Source: Parabacteroides chongii
GTDB taxonomy: Bacteria > Bacteroidota > Bacteroidia > Bacteroidales > Tannerellaceae
DNA: 64,000 nt
NCBI RefSeq assembly: GCF_029581355.1
Contig: NZ_CP120849.1
Coordinates: forward strand, 1,396,501 to 1,460,500
Direction: 5' to 3'
In this document: piece by piece, positions 25,298 to 35,584 of the stretch
Position numbering within the stretch: the stretch's first letter is position 1
Layout: each line of letters opens with the position of its first letter
Program-made: the position numbers and the translations under genes
Notes under the pieces: generated by a model
The model's database searches: none
What the model saw: the letters and a program-made list of their open reading frames with translations, nothing else
Told to the model about the DNA's origin: nothing

Positions 25298-27041
25298 GAT
25301 ATTGATTATCTTTTAATATAAAATTAATTGTTCGGTTCAGATCAAATCGATTCTTTTCCAATAAAGTAAAAGAATCGTCATTCGTTAAACCGAATAATGT
25401 TTGTAGTATATGCTGTGCCCGACAAATTAATTTTTCATTAATACACTCCAAATGAGTCATATAGCACCCATATACATTTCCCAATGAGACCATGGTTGCA
25501 GTGGATAAAAAATTCAAGATCTTTTTTGTGGCAGTACCCGCTTTCATTCTAGTTGAGCCAGCTACAATCTCATACCCTGTCCGCAAAGATATTATCTTAT
25601 CGCAAAATGGAAGATCTTTAACATCCTCTTCTTGAATAAGCACACTATATGCCCCTATTCCTTTAGCAAAAGCCAAAGCGGATTGCACATAATAAGCGGA
25701 TCCACTAACACTAATGCCTACTACAACATCATTTTTACTCAAAGACGCAGCCAACATCTCAGGAACAGAACTAGCATCTTCTTCAAAATCACATTCAATC
25801 TCAATTGAAGCATCCGCAACACCACCTGCAATAAAAGTCAATACTTTATCACGTGGGAATCCAAATGTACAAGCAATCTCTACAGTATCTATCGCCGCCA
25901 ACCTACCACTTGTCCCTGCACCGACATATAGTAACCTACCTCCGGATTTCAGCCGTTCTACTACCCGCCCGATGACCAGTGACAGGTCAGATAAACTATC
26001 CTCCAACCATACACCCGCCTCTTGTTCCGCTTTCCATAACAATCGGACAAATTCATCATGAGTCATCTTTTCCAAATGCAAAGAGGCATCATAGGCATTT
26101 TCGGTGGATATAGCTGAATAAGGTTTTATCCATCTGCTTTTTTGCGCTATGTGTTCTCCATATCCAAGCATGGCTGCACCGGCCAGCGGTAATCTGTTTC
26201 CCTCATCCAGCAACCTTACCGATGGTATCGTTCCATCTGCCAAAGGATGGTCTTTTAACAAATTGTTCAAGATATCCTCCAAAGGGAAACCTACATGAAC
26301 AACCAGATCCGCCAATCCACCACCAATAAGCACCTCGTTCGTATGATACATATAATAAGCTGTTTGGACAATCTTAACCAGACCTTCCAAATATGATTTC
26401 AAACACACCTTATATTTATCCATTTTAAATAAATCCTCCAAAGCGATATCCGGGTATCGCTTTGCCAACCCCACTATACTGGCCCACTGATCAAAATTCC
26501 CATCAGGAGTTTCTATACATCCGAGTAAAGTATAGCTAAAATCAGGGGTCCAAACCCTACCATTTCGCCATACGGAAAATCCTAACCCTGTGCCAATAGG
26601 CATCACTCCTATAGTTTTCAATCCGTTCAAATATCCTAATGGAGCAGCTCCCAACATGGTCGCGTTAGCATCATTGATCAATGTCACAGGAACATCAAAT
26701 TCGTTCTTCAGCCATTCTACCCAAGCAATATTCTTTAGGGAAGAGAGATGAGGTGCCACAAACTTTATTCGTTTACCAGCGTAATCAACTACTCCTGCAG
26801 TGGAGATGGCAATAGAACATAGTTCGCCCCGAATGGACAATAGGTCTTTGATCAATTCATTCAAAGCACTCTGGAAATCATGAATTGTAAAAGGAGCAGC
26901 CAAACAGCTCTCTCTTTTAACCATATTCAATGGCTGAGGTAAAGTATGATGAAAATAAGCGTTCGACAATTCCTCACAACTGTATGTGGCCCCTTTAATC
27001 CAGGTACCCCCTATATCTAAAGATAAAACTATTTGATTCAT
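25290..27041 (-). CDS. Fused ROK-family sugar kinase and MurQ-type SIS etherase
   Basis: 583 aa cytoplasmic protein joining two enzymes. Residues 1-300 are an ASKHA/ROK kinase: DIGGT at 9-13, LINDAN with the likely catalytic Asp124, GTGLG at 151-154, IGGG at 239-242. The Cys-rich zinc motif of many ROK kinases is missing. Residues about 315-550 match N-acetylmuramate 6-phosphate etherase: GAGTSGR at 374-380, DTVE with Glu388, an ungapped match of Glu416 to the second essential Glu of E. coli MurQ, and AGSTRMKAGTATKK at 494-507. A plausible role is to phosphorylate a MurNAc-like sugar and then remove its lactyl ether. Alternatively the SIS half regulates the kinase, as the MurQ-derived glucokinase regulatory protein does in animals. 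It follows a sugar porter gene in PUL B. Confidence 0.85.
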   Translation of the reverse strand: MNQIVLSLDIGGTWIKGATYSCEELSNAYFHHTLPQPLNMVKRESCLAAPFTIHDFQSALNELIKDLLSIRGELCSIAISTAGVVDYAGKRIKFVAPHLSSLKNIAWVEWLKNEFDVPVTLINDANATMLGAAPLGYLNGLKTIGVMPIGTGLGFSVWRNGRVWTPDFSYTLLGCIETPDGNFDQWASIVGLAKRYPDIALEDLFKMDKYKVCLKSYLEGLVKIVQTAYYMYHTNEVLIGGGLADLVVHVGFPLEDILNNLLKDHPLADGTIPSVRLLDEGNRLPLAGAAMLGYGEHIAQKSRWIKPYSAISTENAYDASLHLEKMTHDEFVRLLWKAEQEAGVWLEDSLSDLSLVIGRVVERLKSGGRLLYVGAGTSGRLAAIDTVEIACTFGFPRDKVLTFIAGGVADASIEIECDFEEDASSVPEMLAASLSKNDVVVGISVSGSAYYVQSALAFAKGIGAYSVLIQEEDVKDLPFCDKIISLRTGYEIVAGSTRMKAGTATKKILNFLSTATMVSLGNVYGCYMTHLECINEKLICRAQHILQTLFGLTNDDSFTLLEKNRFDLNRTINFILKDNQYHE

Positions 27042-27074
27042 TATGTAAATTCTCCTTTATTATTTTATACCTGT

Positions 27075-28478
27075 CTATTTATTTAGCTCTTTTTCTATTT
27101 CCTCCAAGGTACGTCCTGTCGTCTCCGGAATGCAAAAACGCATGATGAACAAATAAGGTATGCATACAACTGCAAAACTCAAGAATGTGCCCGATGAACC
27201 TAAATTCTCAAGCATAAATGGAGTGAGTTGACCTATTAAAAAGGCTCCGAGCCAAATAAACATACCTGAGAACGACATGGCCAATCCACGAATGCGAATC
27301 GGGAACATCTCAGAAAAGAGTACCCAAACGACCAGGCAGATTGAGATGGCACAAAAGAAAATATAAGCCAAAAAGAAAACAAGCATCAGAACAGGTGAAA
27401 TTCCCCACTCAGCACCTTTACTAAAAAACAATGCAATGAATATCAAGGACATGAACATACCTGTCACTCCAAAGTAAATCAGTTTCTTCCTGCCTATCTT
27501 GTCAATGATGAGCAAGCCTAGCACAGTGGTCAAGGAGTTAACCAGACCTATCAATACCTGATATAAGAGAGACTCACCACCCGACAAACCATTTTGCTGA
27601 AAAATAGTAGGTCCATAGTAAAGAACAGCATTCACCCCCATAAACTGCCCCATGATAGCGATTAACGATCCAAACAAAATCAATCTTACCGTCTTTGTGT
27701 TCAGATTGTCTCTCAATGGTACTTTCTTTCCCTTTTCCGATAATACCTGTTTGATTGAACTGATTTCATTCTCGACAGCAGTATTATCATGAAGCATTCT
27801 GTAAAGTACACTCTTTGCCGCGTTCTCCTTATACCTCAACAATAGCCAACGAGGGCTTTCAGGAATAAAAAAGATGATAATAATGAATATAAGCGCAGGA
27901 AAGACCTCCGTACCAAGCATACCTCTCCACAGCTCATCGTGAAACAACCAAGCTAACAAACTCGAATTATCAAAAATTGTATTTAAAGACATGCTTGATA
28001 ATCCGTAATTCACGAGGTATGCCCCTAAAAATCCGACTGTTATAGCCAATTGATAAAGAGAGACAAATCTCCCTCTATATTTGGCTATAGAGATTTCCGA
28101 AATATAAAGCGGAGATACGACGGATACTAACCCTATACCTATGCCTCCAATTATCCGGTATATGATCAAGGCGTTGAAGCTTCCCGAAAAAACACAACCA
28201 ACGGCTGATGCGGTAAACAATATGGCCGACACAAATAGAGTGTTTTTCCTACCGGAATAATCACAGAAGACACCCGCCATCATTACACCAAGAATTGATC
28301 CCAACAAGGCAGAACTAACATACCATCCTACTCCTGTCGATGATAATCCGAATTGCTCACTTACCATCTGTATGGTACCAGAAATAATCGCAGTGTCATA
28401 TCCATACAGGAAACCACCCAAAGCTGCTACTATCGACAGAAATAGTAAGTAAGCAATATTCTCTTTTTCGTTGTTCAT
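27075..28478 (-). CDS. MFS sugar porter (XylE/GLUT type)
   Basis: 467 aa inner-membrane importer with twelve predicted membrane segments. Sugar-porter hallmarks are present: GGFLYGYDTAIISG in helix 1, the GRKN loop after helix 2, PESPRWLL before the central loop, and the C-terminal PETTGRTLEEIEKEL. It probably moves a mono- or disaccharide into the cytoplasm with protons. It lies 33 bp before the kinase-etherase gene, so the transported sugar is likely that protein's substrate. PULs do not always carry a dedicated MFS gene; here it indicates a specialised final product. Confidence 0.92.
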   Translation of the reverse strand: MNNEKENIAYLLFLSIVAALGGFLYGYDTAIISGTIQMVSEQFGLSSTGVGWYVSSALLGSILGVMMAGVFCDYSGRKNTLFVSAILFTASAVGCVFSGSFNALIIYRIIGGIGIGLVSVVSPLYISEISIAKYRGRFVSLYQLAITVGFLGAYLVNYGLSSMSLNTIFDNSSLLAWLFHDELWRGMLGTEVFPALIFIIIIFFIPESPRWLLLRYKENAAKSVLYRMLHDNTAVENEISSIKQVLSEKGKKVPLRDNLNTKTVRLILFGSLIAIMGQFMGVNAVLYYGPTIFQQNGLSGGESLLYQVLIGLVNSLTTVLGLLIIDKIGRKKLIYFGVTGMFMSLIFIALFFSKGAEWGISPVLMLVFFLAYIFFCAISICLVVWVLFSEMFPIRIRGLAMSFSGMFIWLGAFLIGQLTPFMLENLGSSGTFLSFAVVCIPYLFIMRFCIPETTGRTLEEIEKELNK

Positions 28479-28527
28479 TTATTTTTCAAGTATATTTCAT
28501 GAAAACGTTATTTCTTTGATATAATAA

Positions 28528-31113
28528 TCACTCCATCGCAGGAGGGTAAACTTCCAATAACTTTTTACCGCATTGCAGATATTGTTCCCTTCTTCTGTCA
28601 TACTCCATCAGAAAAGCTTTTCTGACCGCAGAGAAACTAAGAGGTTCCGCTTCAATCTTTTCTTCTTCCGGAGTAAGAAATCCTTCTTCAGCTCCGGGGA
28701 TAACGATCAAATAGCAACCGGCATCGGCAGGGGAACGGTCTCCTTTATCTTCCGGACAGTCTTCCCAGGCAACACCCGGTTCAGTCCGATAGCTCTTCAA
28801 TATTTCCTGAACATAGTTCTTTCTACTTTGTTTATTATCTTTCCAACGGATTTGTATCTTTTTGACTTCCGGAGAAAAGACCATATAACCATCTTTTATT
28901 GCCACTTCACCAGTATCAGACGTTACCTGATCAATTTGTTTATAATAAGGGACAGCAATGTAAATATAAGCCGGTTTAAAGTTTGTATAATCACAGTTTA
29001 AATGTACATCGGCACCTTTTGGGTTGAATGTCATTACAGCATTAATCTTACCAAATTCGGTACGAATATCCCGTATCTCTATTTTCTTTCCAGGTTGTAC
29101 CCAAGAAGGCGACAAACAGGAGAACAGATAAAGAGAACGCTCTCCCCTATTTATACCTGCTTTTCCTCCATATTCCCGAACCAGCATATTCCGAATCAAT
29201 AAAGCAGTTTTTGCCGCTGCCCAGGCATGAGGAGCCGGAACCGGGTCCGGATCACGGTCAGACCAGGGTTCTACCATATTTTCAAAACCTTCATGTGTCG
29301 AACCATTATGCAGTAATATATGATACATATCCAAAAGTGCTTTTTCCTGATCATTAATCGCCAGGTATTGATTGGCCAGATTGGTTGTCGCATACTGATG
29401 TAGATGCATGCCGTTACGGTAAGTCATAATACCTTCTCTATATTTATGAGTACGGATATGATTCAAAGTCCCTTTTACACGGCTATCCCCGGGATCCAAT
29501 GTTTCTGTTGGATATACCAATAACATATTCTCCCAATCCTGATCAGTTTGAAACTCCTTAAACCCTTCACGAGCTGTTTCACCAATTAGGTATTTATACA
29601 GCCCGGTCGGTACGTAACCATCTGTATGGACACTAGCTTCTATACCTTTCATGATTGCATTGTAATAAGATTTTTCAAGTTCTCTCCATTCACGACTTTC
29701 TTTGTCCTTTCCTAAATAGTCGGCTAATGTGATAGCACTCCGTAAACCCAATAAACACCATAAATTATGACTGGTATAATATCCTTTGATCATCTCCGCA
29801 TCAAAAGGAGTCGAAGGACGTACCAATCCATTCGGCTCTTTTTGATGATCGTGTTCAATCATCCCGATAGCTTGACTGACAGGCCCAAAGACCTCTTCTG
29901 CCAAAGTCTTGTTTTGCGTATAAAGAAAATGGTTACACAGACTGAACAAAACCTGTCCATGAGAAGTCATGATCTCCTGCGAATGACTGACACTAGGATC
30001 TACGAACAATCCTTCTTCATTAATATTCTTGAACATCCAAGGAAAGTTCAATTCAACAAAATCTGTATGACCGCCAATATCATAAGCTAAACGCATATCA
30101 ATAAAGTCATTGAAAAATATACCATCGTATGGAAGTCCGCTTCCCTGTCTCTTCGTACCATCCTTTTCCATTCGAGTGGCTAACATCAGATGAACCAAAC
30201 TGGCTTTGAAAGAATCCTCAACCCGGTCTTCAGGTATCACAAAATATCCCCCACCTTCAATACGCTCTTTCCAATAATCAATACAAGCCTGACGTGATTT
30301 AGAATAAGTAGCCTGACGTAACTTCGATAAAAATGCACCTTCGTTATCATCGACAGGCACACGTGGAAATTTAAATGTCAGCTGATAGCTCTCTCCCGGA
30401 CCCAATTCTCGTAAATAGCGTGTCAGACCGGTAACCGTATTAACCTTGATACCCAAATCCGCAGCCAAGAAAGAACCTGTGTAAGGTTTATCCTTAGTTG
30501 CATACTTTTCCGGTTCTCCTTCAAAAGTATAAAGGAGCTGGTTATCACGGATAAATTCATTCTTATCGAAACGATAACTAAACTGATCGGAGAACTCAGC
30601 TTCCCCCATCCGATGGTCAAGTCCGGAAGAACGTGTTCCTGCAGAAAATACTGCTTGTTGCTTTTGATCGGATACATTCTTTATTGAAACACGGACAAAC
30701 TGTACAGAGTTTTTACTATCTTCTCCGGGTAAAGAGGAGCCAAACATTTCCATATCATCCCGTATGCCGTCTTCATGCCAGTTGTATTCCACAATAGGGA
30801 TCCAGCCTTCATAGAATGTTTTCTGATAAGCAGCTGTCGGCTTGTTAGAACTACCGTAGAAAAAGCAAAGTTCGGCATTTCCCGTATAAATAGAACCATC
30901 ATAGGTGACCTGTACCGGAGCCGGCGTGAAAGGTACACCTATCACTGTTGTTGATTTAGGATTATAACTCCATTCCCGCTGAGGGTCGTTTACATTATCG
31001 GATAACATGGTATAAGCAGCAGCTCCGTCAATCGCCGGATTCTGATCGTTCACCTGCGCAATACTACATGCGCTTAATAAAGGGAATAATAATAATGTTA
31101 CAAATTTATTCAT
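28528..31113 (-). CDS. Large secreted/lipoprotein, putative (alpha/alpha)-barrel glycosidase, paralogue A
   Basis: 861 aa lipoprotein (LLSACS lipobox). It is clearly paralogous to the next gene: both have REWSYNPKSTTVIGVPF / KQWCYMSKSTTVIGVPF near the start, GIEASVH-DGYVPTGLY, and a PHAWA motif near residue 635. Residues 30-275 look beta-rich (sandwich), 290-650 helical (barrel), and the rest beta. The architecture fits a six-hairpin glycosidase, but the family and catalytic residues are not recognised. Placed in PUL B after its paralogue (21 bp gap) and before the sugar porter. Confidence 0.62.
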   Translation of the reverse strand: MNKFVTLLLFPLLSACSIAQVNDQNPAIDGAAAYTMLSDNVNDPQREWSYNPKSTTVIGVPFTPAPVQVTYDGSIYTGNAELCFFYGSSNKPTAAYQKTFYEGWIPIVEYNWHEDGIRDDMEMFGSSLPGEDSKNSVQFVRVSIKNVSDQKQQAVFSAGTRSSGLDHRMGEAEFSDQFSYRFDKNEFIRDNQLLYTFEGEPEKYATKDKPYTGSFLAADLGIKVNTVTGLTRYLRELGPGESYQLTFKFPRVPVDDNEGAFLSKLRQATYSKSRQACIDYWKERIEGGGYFVIPEDRVEDSFKASLVHLMLATRMEKDGTKRQGSGLPYDGIFFNDFIDMRLAYDIGGHTDFVELNFPWMFKNINEEGLFVDPSVSHSQEIMTSHGQVLFSLCNHFLYTQNKTLAEEVFGPVSQAIGMIEHDHQKEPNGLVRPSTPFDAEMIKGYYTSHNLWCLLGLRSAITLADYLGKDKESREWRELEKSYYNAIMKGIEASVHTDGYVPTGLYKYLIGETAREGFKEFQTDQDWENMLLVYPTETLDPGDSRVKGTLNHIRTHKYREGIMTYRNGMHLHQYATTNLANQYLAINDQEKALLDMYHILLHNGSTHEGFENMVEPWSDRDPDPVPAPHAWAAAKTALLIRNMLVREYGGKAGINRGERSLYLFSCLSPSWVQPGKKIEIRDIRTEFGKINAVMTFNPKGADVHLNCDYTNFKPAYIYIAVPYYKQIDQVTSDTGEVAIKDGYMVFSPEVKKIQIRWKDNKQSRKNYVQEILKSYRTEPGVAWEDCPEDKGDRSPADAGCYLIVIPGAEEGFLTPEEEKIEAEPLSFSAVRKAFLMEYDRRREQYLQCGKKLLEVYPPAME

Positions 31114-31134
31114 GATATTTTATTTGAGTTGATT

Positions 31135-33672
31135 TTAATCGATTGATGGAACATCAATCATGTATTGTTCATAACCTTGTTTTAGTTTCTCTATACGCCG
31201 TCTGTTGAATTCATACAAGAAGTTTTTCAAGACAAGATCGAAACTAAGTATCTCTTTTTTATTTTGCTTTTCAACAGGTAGAAGAAAAGCTTTTCCTTCT
31301 TTTATAATGGCACAACCCTTTTCATCGACTCCTTCAAAAGTACTACAAGCCCGATAAGCATTGAGTAATTCTTCCGAAACACCACGCATAGGGATATCTT
31401 CCCAATCGATCTGAACAGTAGTAACCTCCGGACTCAATACAAGACAACCATCTTCCATATGCGATTTTTTAGCATCAGTTGTAAACCGTACCAATTTTTT
31501 AAAATAAGGGATACGAATGCGGATAGTTCCCGGTTGTTGGTGAAAGTTATTCCGAATTGAAACAGTTGCTCCTCCTTCTTTAAAATCCATCCGGGCAGAA
31601 ACAGTTCCCATCTCTGTTGGAACCTCTTGAATAACCAACCGTTTACCAGATTGAACCCATGCCGGCGAAAGAACTGAGAAAATATAGAGATCCCGTTCTT
31701 CTGGTTTCAAACCGAACATTCCACCATATTCATACACAAGAAAATTACGAATTGTAAATGCTATTTTGGAAGAAGCCCAGGCATGAGGCGGAGGACAAGA
31801 AGGAACCTGTCGATCCGTCCAGGGACGAACCAAATTTTCAAAACCTTCATAAGTGGAACCACAGTGCAGTAATATATGATAAAAATCAATCAATGCCTGC
31901 TTCGCATTACCTCCGACCATATATTGTTCGATCATGTTCGCCGTAATATACTGATGAAGATATAATCCATGCCGATAAGTCATAATTCCTTCTGCATATT
32001 CTTTCCGAATATGCTGGAGAGTACCCGTTACTTTCGGATCGTCCGGTGACAACAATTCTGAAGGATAAGCCAACAACATATTTTCCCAATCTGCATTGGT
32101 CATGTATTCGTCGAATCCCCGGCGAGCCGCTTTACCTGTCAGAAATGAGTAAAGTCCGGTCGGAACATAGCCGTCTGCATGAACAGATGCTTCAATTCCT
32201 TTCATGATATTCTTCCTGTAAGTCTGTTCCAATGCCGACCAGTCATCCGCATCCTTTTTATTTCCCAGTCCAGTTGCAATACGAATCGCACTCCTAAGCC
32301 CTAACAAGGCCCATACATTATTTGTGGTATAATGTCCGTCGATCATCTCATTATCATAGGGTACGGCAGGAGGGAGCAAACCATATTGATTCTTAGCAAT
32401 TTCTGTTGCTATAAAACCGACCGCTTTTTGCAGACTGGGATATACACTTCGGATTGTTTCCGTATCGCGGGTGAAGAAGTAATAATTAGCCAAGTCATAC
32501 ATGATATGTCCTTGTGCAACCGGTGGTGTATCATGCCCCTGCTCTAATGCAATGTCGGCATAACGCCCGTTGGGTTGTTGATAAGCAACAGCATTCAGAA
32601 TGATCATTTTCGCATAATCATTCAATCCCATCATCAGACAAGCCATCAGATGTTCTGGAGAAGAGGTCAGGAAAAAGTTCGGATAGGGAAGACCATCTGT
32701 TACTGTTTTCTTGCCTTCTATAATCCGCGTTGCCAATAACAAATGAACAATAGAGGCTTTCAATCCATCCTGAAATTGTTTTTCAGGAATTTCATACCGG
32801 ATATTTTTCTCAACTTTCTCTTTCCAAAAGGCAATAGTCCTATCTTTGTACAATGAGTAATCTGCCCGGTCAACCGCTTGTATTACTGTTATTTTATCCG
32901 CATCCACCGGGACCTGTGGCATTTTGAAGATCAGTTCTTTCTCTTCTCCTTTCTTCAGACCAAAATGATAACGTGCAAGAGCTACAGCTCTCTCTTCCTT
33001 TACATTATAACTGTTAGCTGAAAAGGACTTCAGATAAGGAACTCCGTTTACCGCTTCATTTTTTGCCCCGGCAGGAAATGTATATAACAACTGATTATCA
33101 CGAAAGACCTTCCCGTCTTTTATCTCAAAGATATTATCGGTAGAAAAACCTTTCACTGCTCCTTCCCGATTATCCGGATAACGACCTCTAATAACCGATG
33201 TAAAATCAACCTCGCGTGTATCGGAAGATGTATTTTTCATCCTCACTTTTACAAAATTAAGAACATTGCGCTCTTCATTATCCAGAAGTACAGATGCAAA
33301 AGCTTCCATTTCGTAGTGTATGCCATCATCCGTCCAATCATATAAAACAACAGGTATCCACCCTTCATAAAACGTTTTCTGCCGGGCCAGGAGTGCTTTA
33401 TTCTTTTTCCCATAGAAGAAGCCTAACTCAGCAAAAGTTGTATACAATGAACCATCGTAAGTAATCTGAGTGACACCGGCTTCTTCTGTTTGAAAGGGAA
33501 CACCGATCACGGTGGTTGATTTAGACATATAGCACCACTGTTTAGCCGGATTATCGATAACCGGATCTATTACTTTTTTATAAGGCTCATATTTTTGTGC
33601 ATTTATATCTGTGCCAATAGGCACAAATAAAACAAATATCAATATTATATATTGTTTTATATACTGTTTCAT
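31135..33672 (-). CDS. Large secreted protein, putative (alpha/alpha)-barrel glycosidase, paralogue B
   Basis: 845 aa with a cleavable signal peptide (IILIFVLFVPIGTDINAQ) and no lipobox, unlike its lipoprotein paralogue downstream. The beta-sandwich N-domain, helical middle and beta C-domain parallel the paralogue, including DGYVPTGLYSFLTGKAARRG and PPPHAWASSKIAF. The difference in anchoring suggests one enzyme works at a membrane and the other is soluble in the periplasm, each acting on different linkages or chain lengths; this is inference. It is the first gene after SusD in PUL B. Confidence 0.62.
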   Translation of the reverse strand: MKQYIKQYIILIFVLFVPIGTDINAQKYEPYKKVIDPVIDNPAKQWCYMSKSTTVIGVPFQTEEAGVTQITYDGSLYTTFAELGFFYGKKNKALLARQKTFYEGWIPVVLYDWTDDGIHYEMEAFASVLLDNEERNVLNFVKVRMKNTSSDTREVDFTSVIRGRYPDNREGAVKGFSTDNIFEIKDGKVFRDNQLLYTFPAGAKNEAVNGVPYLKSFSANSYNVKEERAVALARYHFGLKKGEEKELIFKMPQVPVDADKITVIQAVDRADYSLYKDRTIAFWKEKVEKNIRYEIPEKQFQDGLKASIVHLLLATRIIEGKKTVTDGLPYPNFFLTSSPEHLMACLMMGLNDYAKMIILNAVAYQQPNGRYADIALEQGHDTPPVAQGHIMYDLANYYFFTRDTETIRSVYPSLQKAVGFIATEIAKNQYGLLPPAVPYDNEMIDGHYTTNNVWALLGLRSAIRIATGLGNKKDADDWSALEQTYRKNIMKGIEASVHADGYVPTGLYSFLTGKAARRGFDEYMTNADWENMLLAYPSELLSPDDPKVTGTLQHIRKEYAEGIMTYRHGLYLHQYITANMIEQYMVGGNAKQALIDFYHILLHCGSTYEGFENLVRPWTDRQVPSCPPPHAWASSKIAFTIRNFLVYEYGGMFGLKPEERDLYIFSVLSPAWVQSGKRLVIQEVPTEMGTVSARMDFKEGGATVSIRNNFHQQPGTIRIRIPYFKKLVRFTTDAKKSHMEDGCLVLSPEVTTVQIDWEDIPMRGVSEELLNAYRACSTFEGVDEKGCAIIKEGKAFLLPVEKQNKKEILSFDLVLKNFLYEFNRRRIEKLKQGYEQYMIDVPSID

Positions 33673-33725
33673 TATTGTTACTTATAAGTTTAAGTCAAAT
33701 AAAAGGGAATAGCAGTAGACAGGAA

Positions 33726-33763
33726 GTGCCCCAAAGTAGTATTTTGCAAAACTTTTAGGGCAC
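33726..33763 (-). terminator. Stem-loop after susD of PUL B (possible attenuator)
   Basis: Outer stem 33726-33731 with 33758-33763 and an inner AAAGT/ACTTT pair form a long hairpin 50 bp after the SusD stop. No T tract follows on the minus strand, so this may be a processing or stabilising element instead of an intrinsic terminator. Confidence 0.45.
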
Positions 33764-33813
33764 CACCCAAGTACAGATGATCACACTAAGGATCATTTAT
33801 GTAATAACATTGC

Positions 33814-35568
33814 TTATTCCCAAAGAGGATGTTGTTTCAAAGCTCCGCTAAAACTTTTATTAATAGCACTTTCTGGGATTGGCCAAACATAGAACTTCTT
33901 ATTATTAAATATACCAGTATGCATAAGAATACCACCTTTTGCTCCATCAGGTATATCAAATAATTGTTCTTTGGTTTCATCGGAAACATCTGTTCGTACA
34001 TATATTTTGTCCATGTATCCGGCAAATGAACCGTCCGTATTAAATTTAGATATATGTATGGAGTAAAAAGATTTGTTCATCAGCTCTTCTCCGGCACCCC
34101 AACGTCTGATATCCCAGTAACGCTTTCCTTCACCAAACAATTCTACCGCTCTCTCATTTCTGATAAATGATCGTAGGCTCTCTCTTGTAGGATAATCGTC
34201 TGGAGAAACAGGAGGCATATCAATTCCTGTTCTTCCTCTTAATTTACTCAAAACATCATACACTTCGGCACTCGGTCCATAAGCTTCATTCATAGCCTCG
34301 GCATGCATTAACAGTAATTCTCCATACCGATAAACAATAAAGCTGGCATATCCTTCATTTCCTTTACGTTGATGATCCCAATATTTAATATTAATATAGC
34401 CGGAAACAGAACGGTCAAGTTGATTATAAGTAGACAACATATAATCATAATTGTTTTCATCCGGATCAAGCGTATTTGACACCCATGCTCCACCATCTAC
34501 ATAGCTACAGACATTCCCCGGATACAACGTTGTTAATTTCAACCGGGGATCACGATTAGCAAAAGGCCTACTCGGATCGTATAACGGGCTTTTATTAATT
34601 GGTTTTCCATCTTTACATAAATACATATCAATCAATTCCTGAGAAGAGGCATAATCTCCATACCCAACATCATCATGCCGTGGTCCGAATTCTTGCACAC
34701 AAAACATATCAGTAGCAATATCTTTCAATCGTACATATTCTAAAATAATTTCCCGCTGGGGATCACTTCCTGCCTGATAACTGGAATGAAACAGATGTTG
34801 ATAATTTTCAGCTAACCCATATCCTTTTTCGTCAGCTTCTTTTAATGCAGCGCTTGTTGCATCTGCAGCATCTTTGTATGTAGCACCTGCTATTGCCTCT
34901 TGGTAACGACAAGCCGTATAAAGCAATAAATCAGCTTTTAAGGTTAATGCAACTAATTTAGTAAGACGACCGCGTTCTCTTTCAGAGGGACTAAGGCTTG
35001 GCAAATTCGCAATTGCATTGTTTATTTGCGTCAGTGCTTCATTGAAGACTTCTTCTTTCGGAGATACAGGAATATCTGAATTTTCGACTTCAAGAACCTC
35101 TCTCACTATTGGCACATTTTCATATGCTCTAAACATCATAAAATAACGGTAGGCCAATAAATAATTTGTAGTTCCCAAATATAATTTTTTTGCATCCTCA
35201 GTCATTTCTACATCATCGATTTTTCCTAACAGAATATAGGCCTCTCGTATTGGAGCATAATCCCAATACAATTCCGCAGTTTTAGATGCTGGGGTCATTG
35301 TTCCAAATTGAATATCTGAATAATCACGATTCCCCGATTTAGCCATATTTTGTCCGACCAGATCTGATCTGAAATCAAAAATAGCAGTCTTCGGTGTCGG
35401 TACCATAGACCGATAAAATCCATCTGTAAACTGTTTGATATCTGATTCCGTTTTGAAAAATGTGACATCCGTTACACTATTCAAAGGGAGTTTTTCCAAA
35501 TAACTATCACAAGCTGTTAAGCAGATCGTTGTCAATACTACTAAACTATATTTTAATGTTTTCATCAT
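33814..35568 (-). CDS. SusD/RagB family glycan-binding lipoprotein (PUL B)
   Basis: 584 aa from the ATG at 35568 (the longer frame starts on TTG and overlaps SusC). The lipobox is LTACDSYLEKLPLNSVTD, followed by the SusD TFFKTESDIKQF segment, a TPR-rich middle, and the C-terminal RagB motif VYRYGELLLMHAEAMNE, LRGRTG, IRNERAVELFGEGKRYWDI. Forms the substrate-binding lid on the SusC encoded upstream; the gap between the two genes is 16 bp. Confidence 0.95.
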   Translation of the reverse strand: MMKTLKYSLVVLTTICLTACDSYLEKLPLNSVTDVTFFKTESDIKQFTDGFYRSMVPTPKTAIFDFRSDLVGQNMAKSGNRDYSDIQFGTMTPASKTAELYWDYAPIREAYILLGKIDDVEMTEDAKKLYLGTTNYLLAYRYFMMFRAYENVPIVREVLEVENSDIPVSPKEEVFNEALTQINNAIANLPSLSPSERERGRLTKLVALTLKADLLLYTACRYQEAIAGATYKDAADATSAALKEADEKGYGLAENYQHLFHSSYQAGSDPQREIILEYVRLKDIATDMFCVQEFGPRHDDVGYGDYASSQELIDMYLCKDGKPINKSPLYDPSRPFANRDPRLKLTTLYPGNVCSYVDGGAWVSNTLDPDENNYDYMLSTYNQLDRSVSGYINIKYWDHQRKGNEGYASFIVYRYGELLLMHAEAMNEAYGPSAEVYDVLSKLRGRTGIDMPPVSPDDYPTRESLRSFIRNERAVELFGEGKRYWDIRRWGAGEELMNKSFYSIHISKFNTDGSFAGYMDKIYVRTDVSDETKEQLFDIPDGAKGGILMHTGIFNNKKFYVWPIPESAINKSFSGALKQHPLWE

Positions 35569-35584
35569 ATTAAATTTGCTAAAA

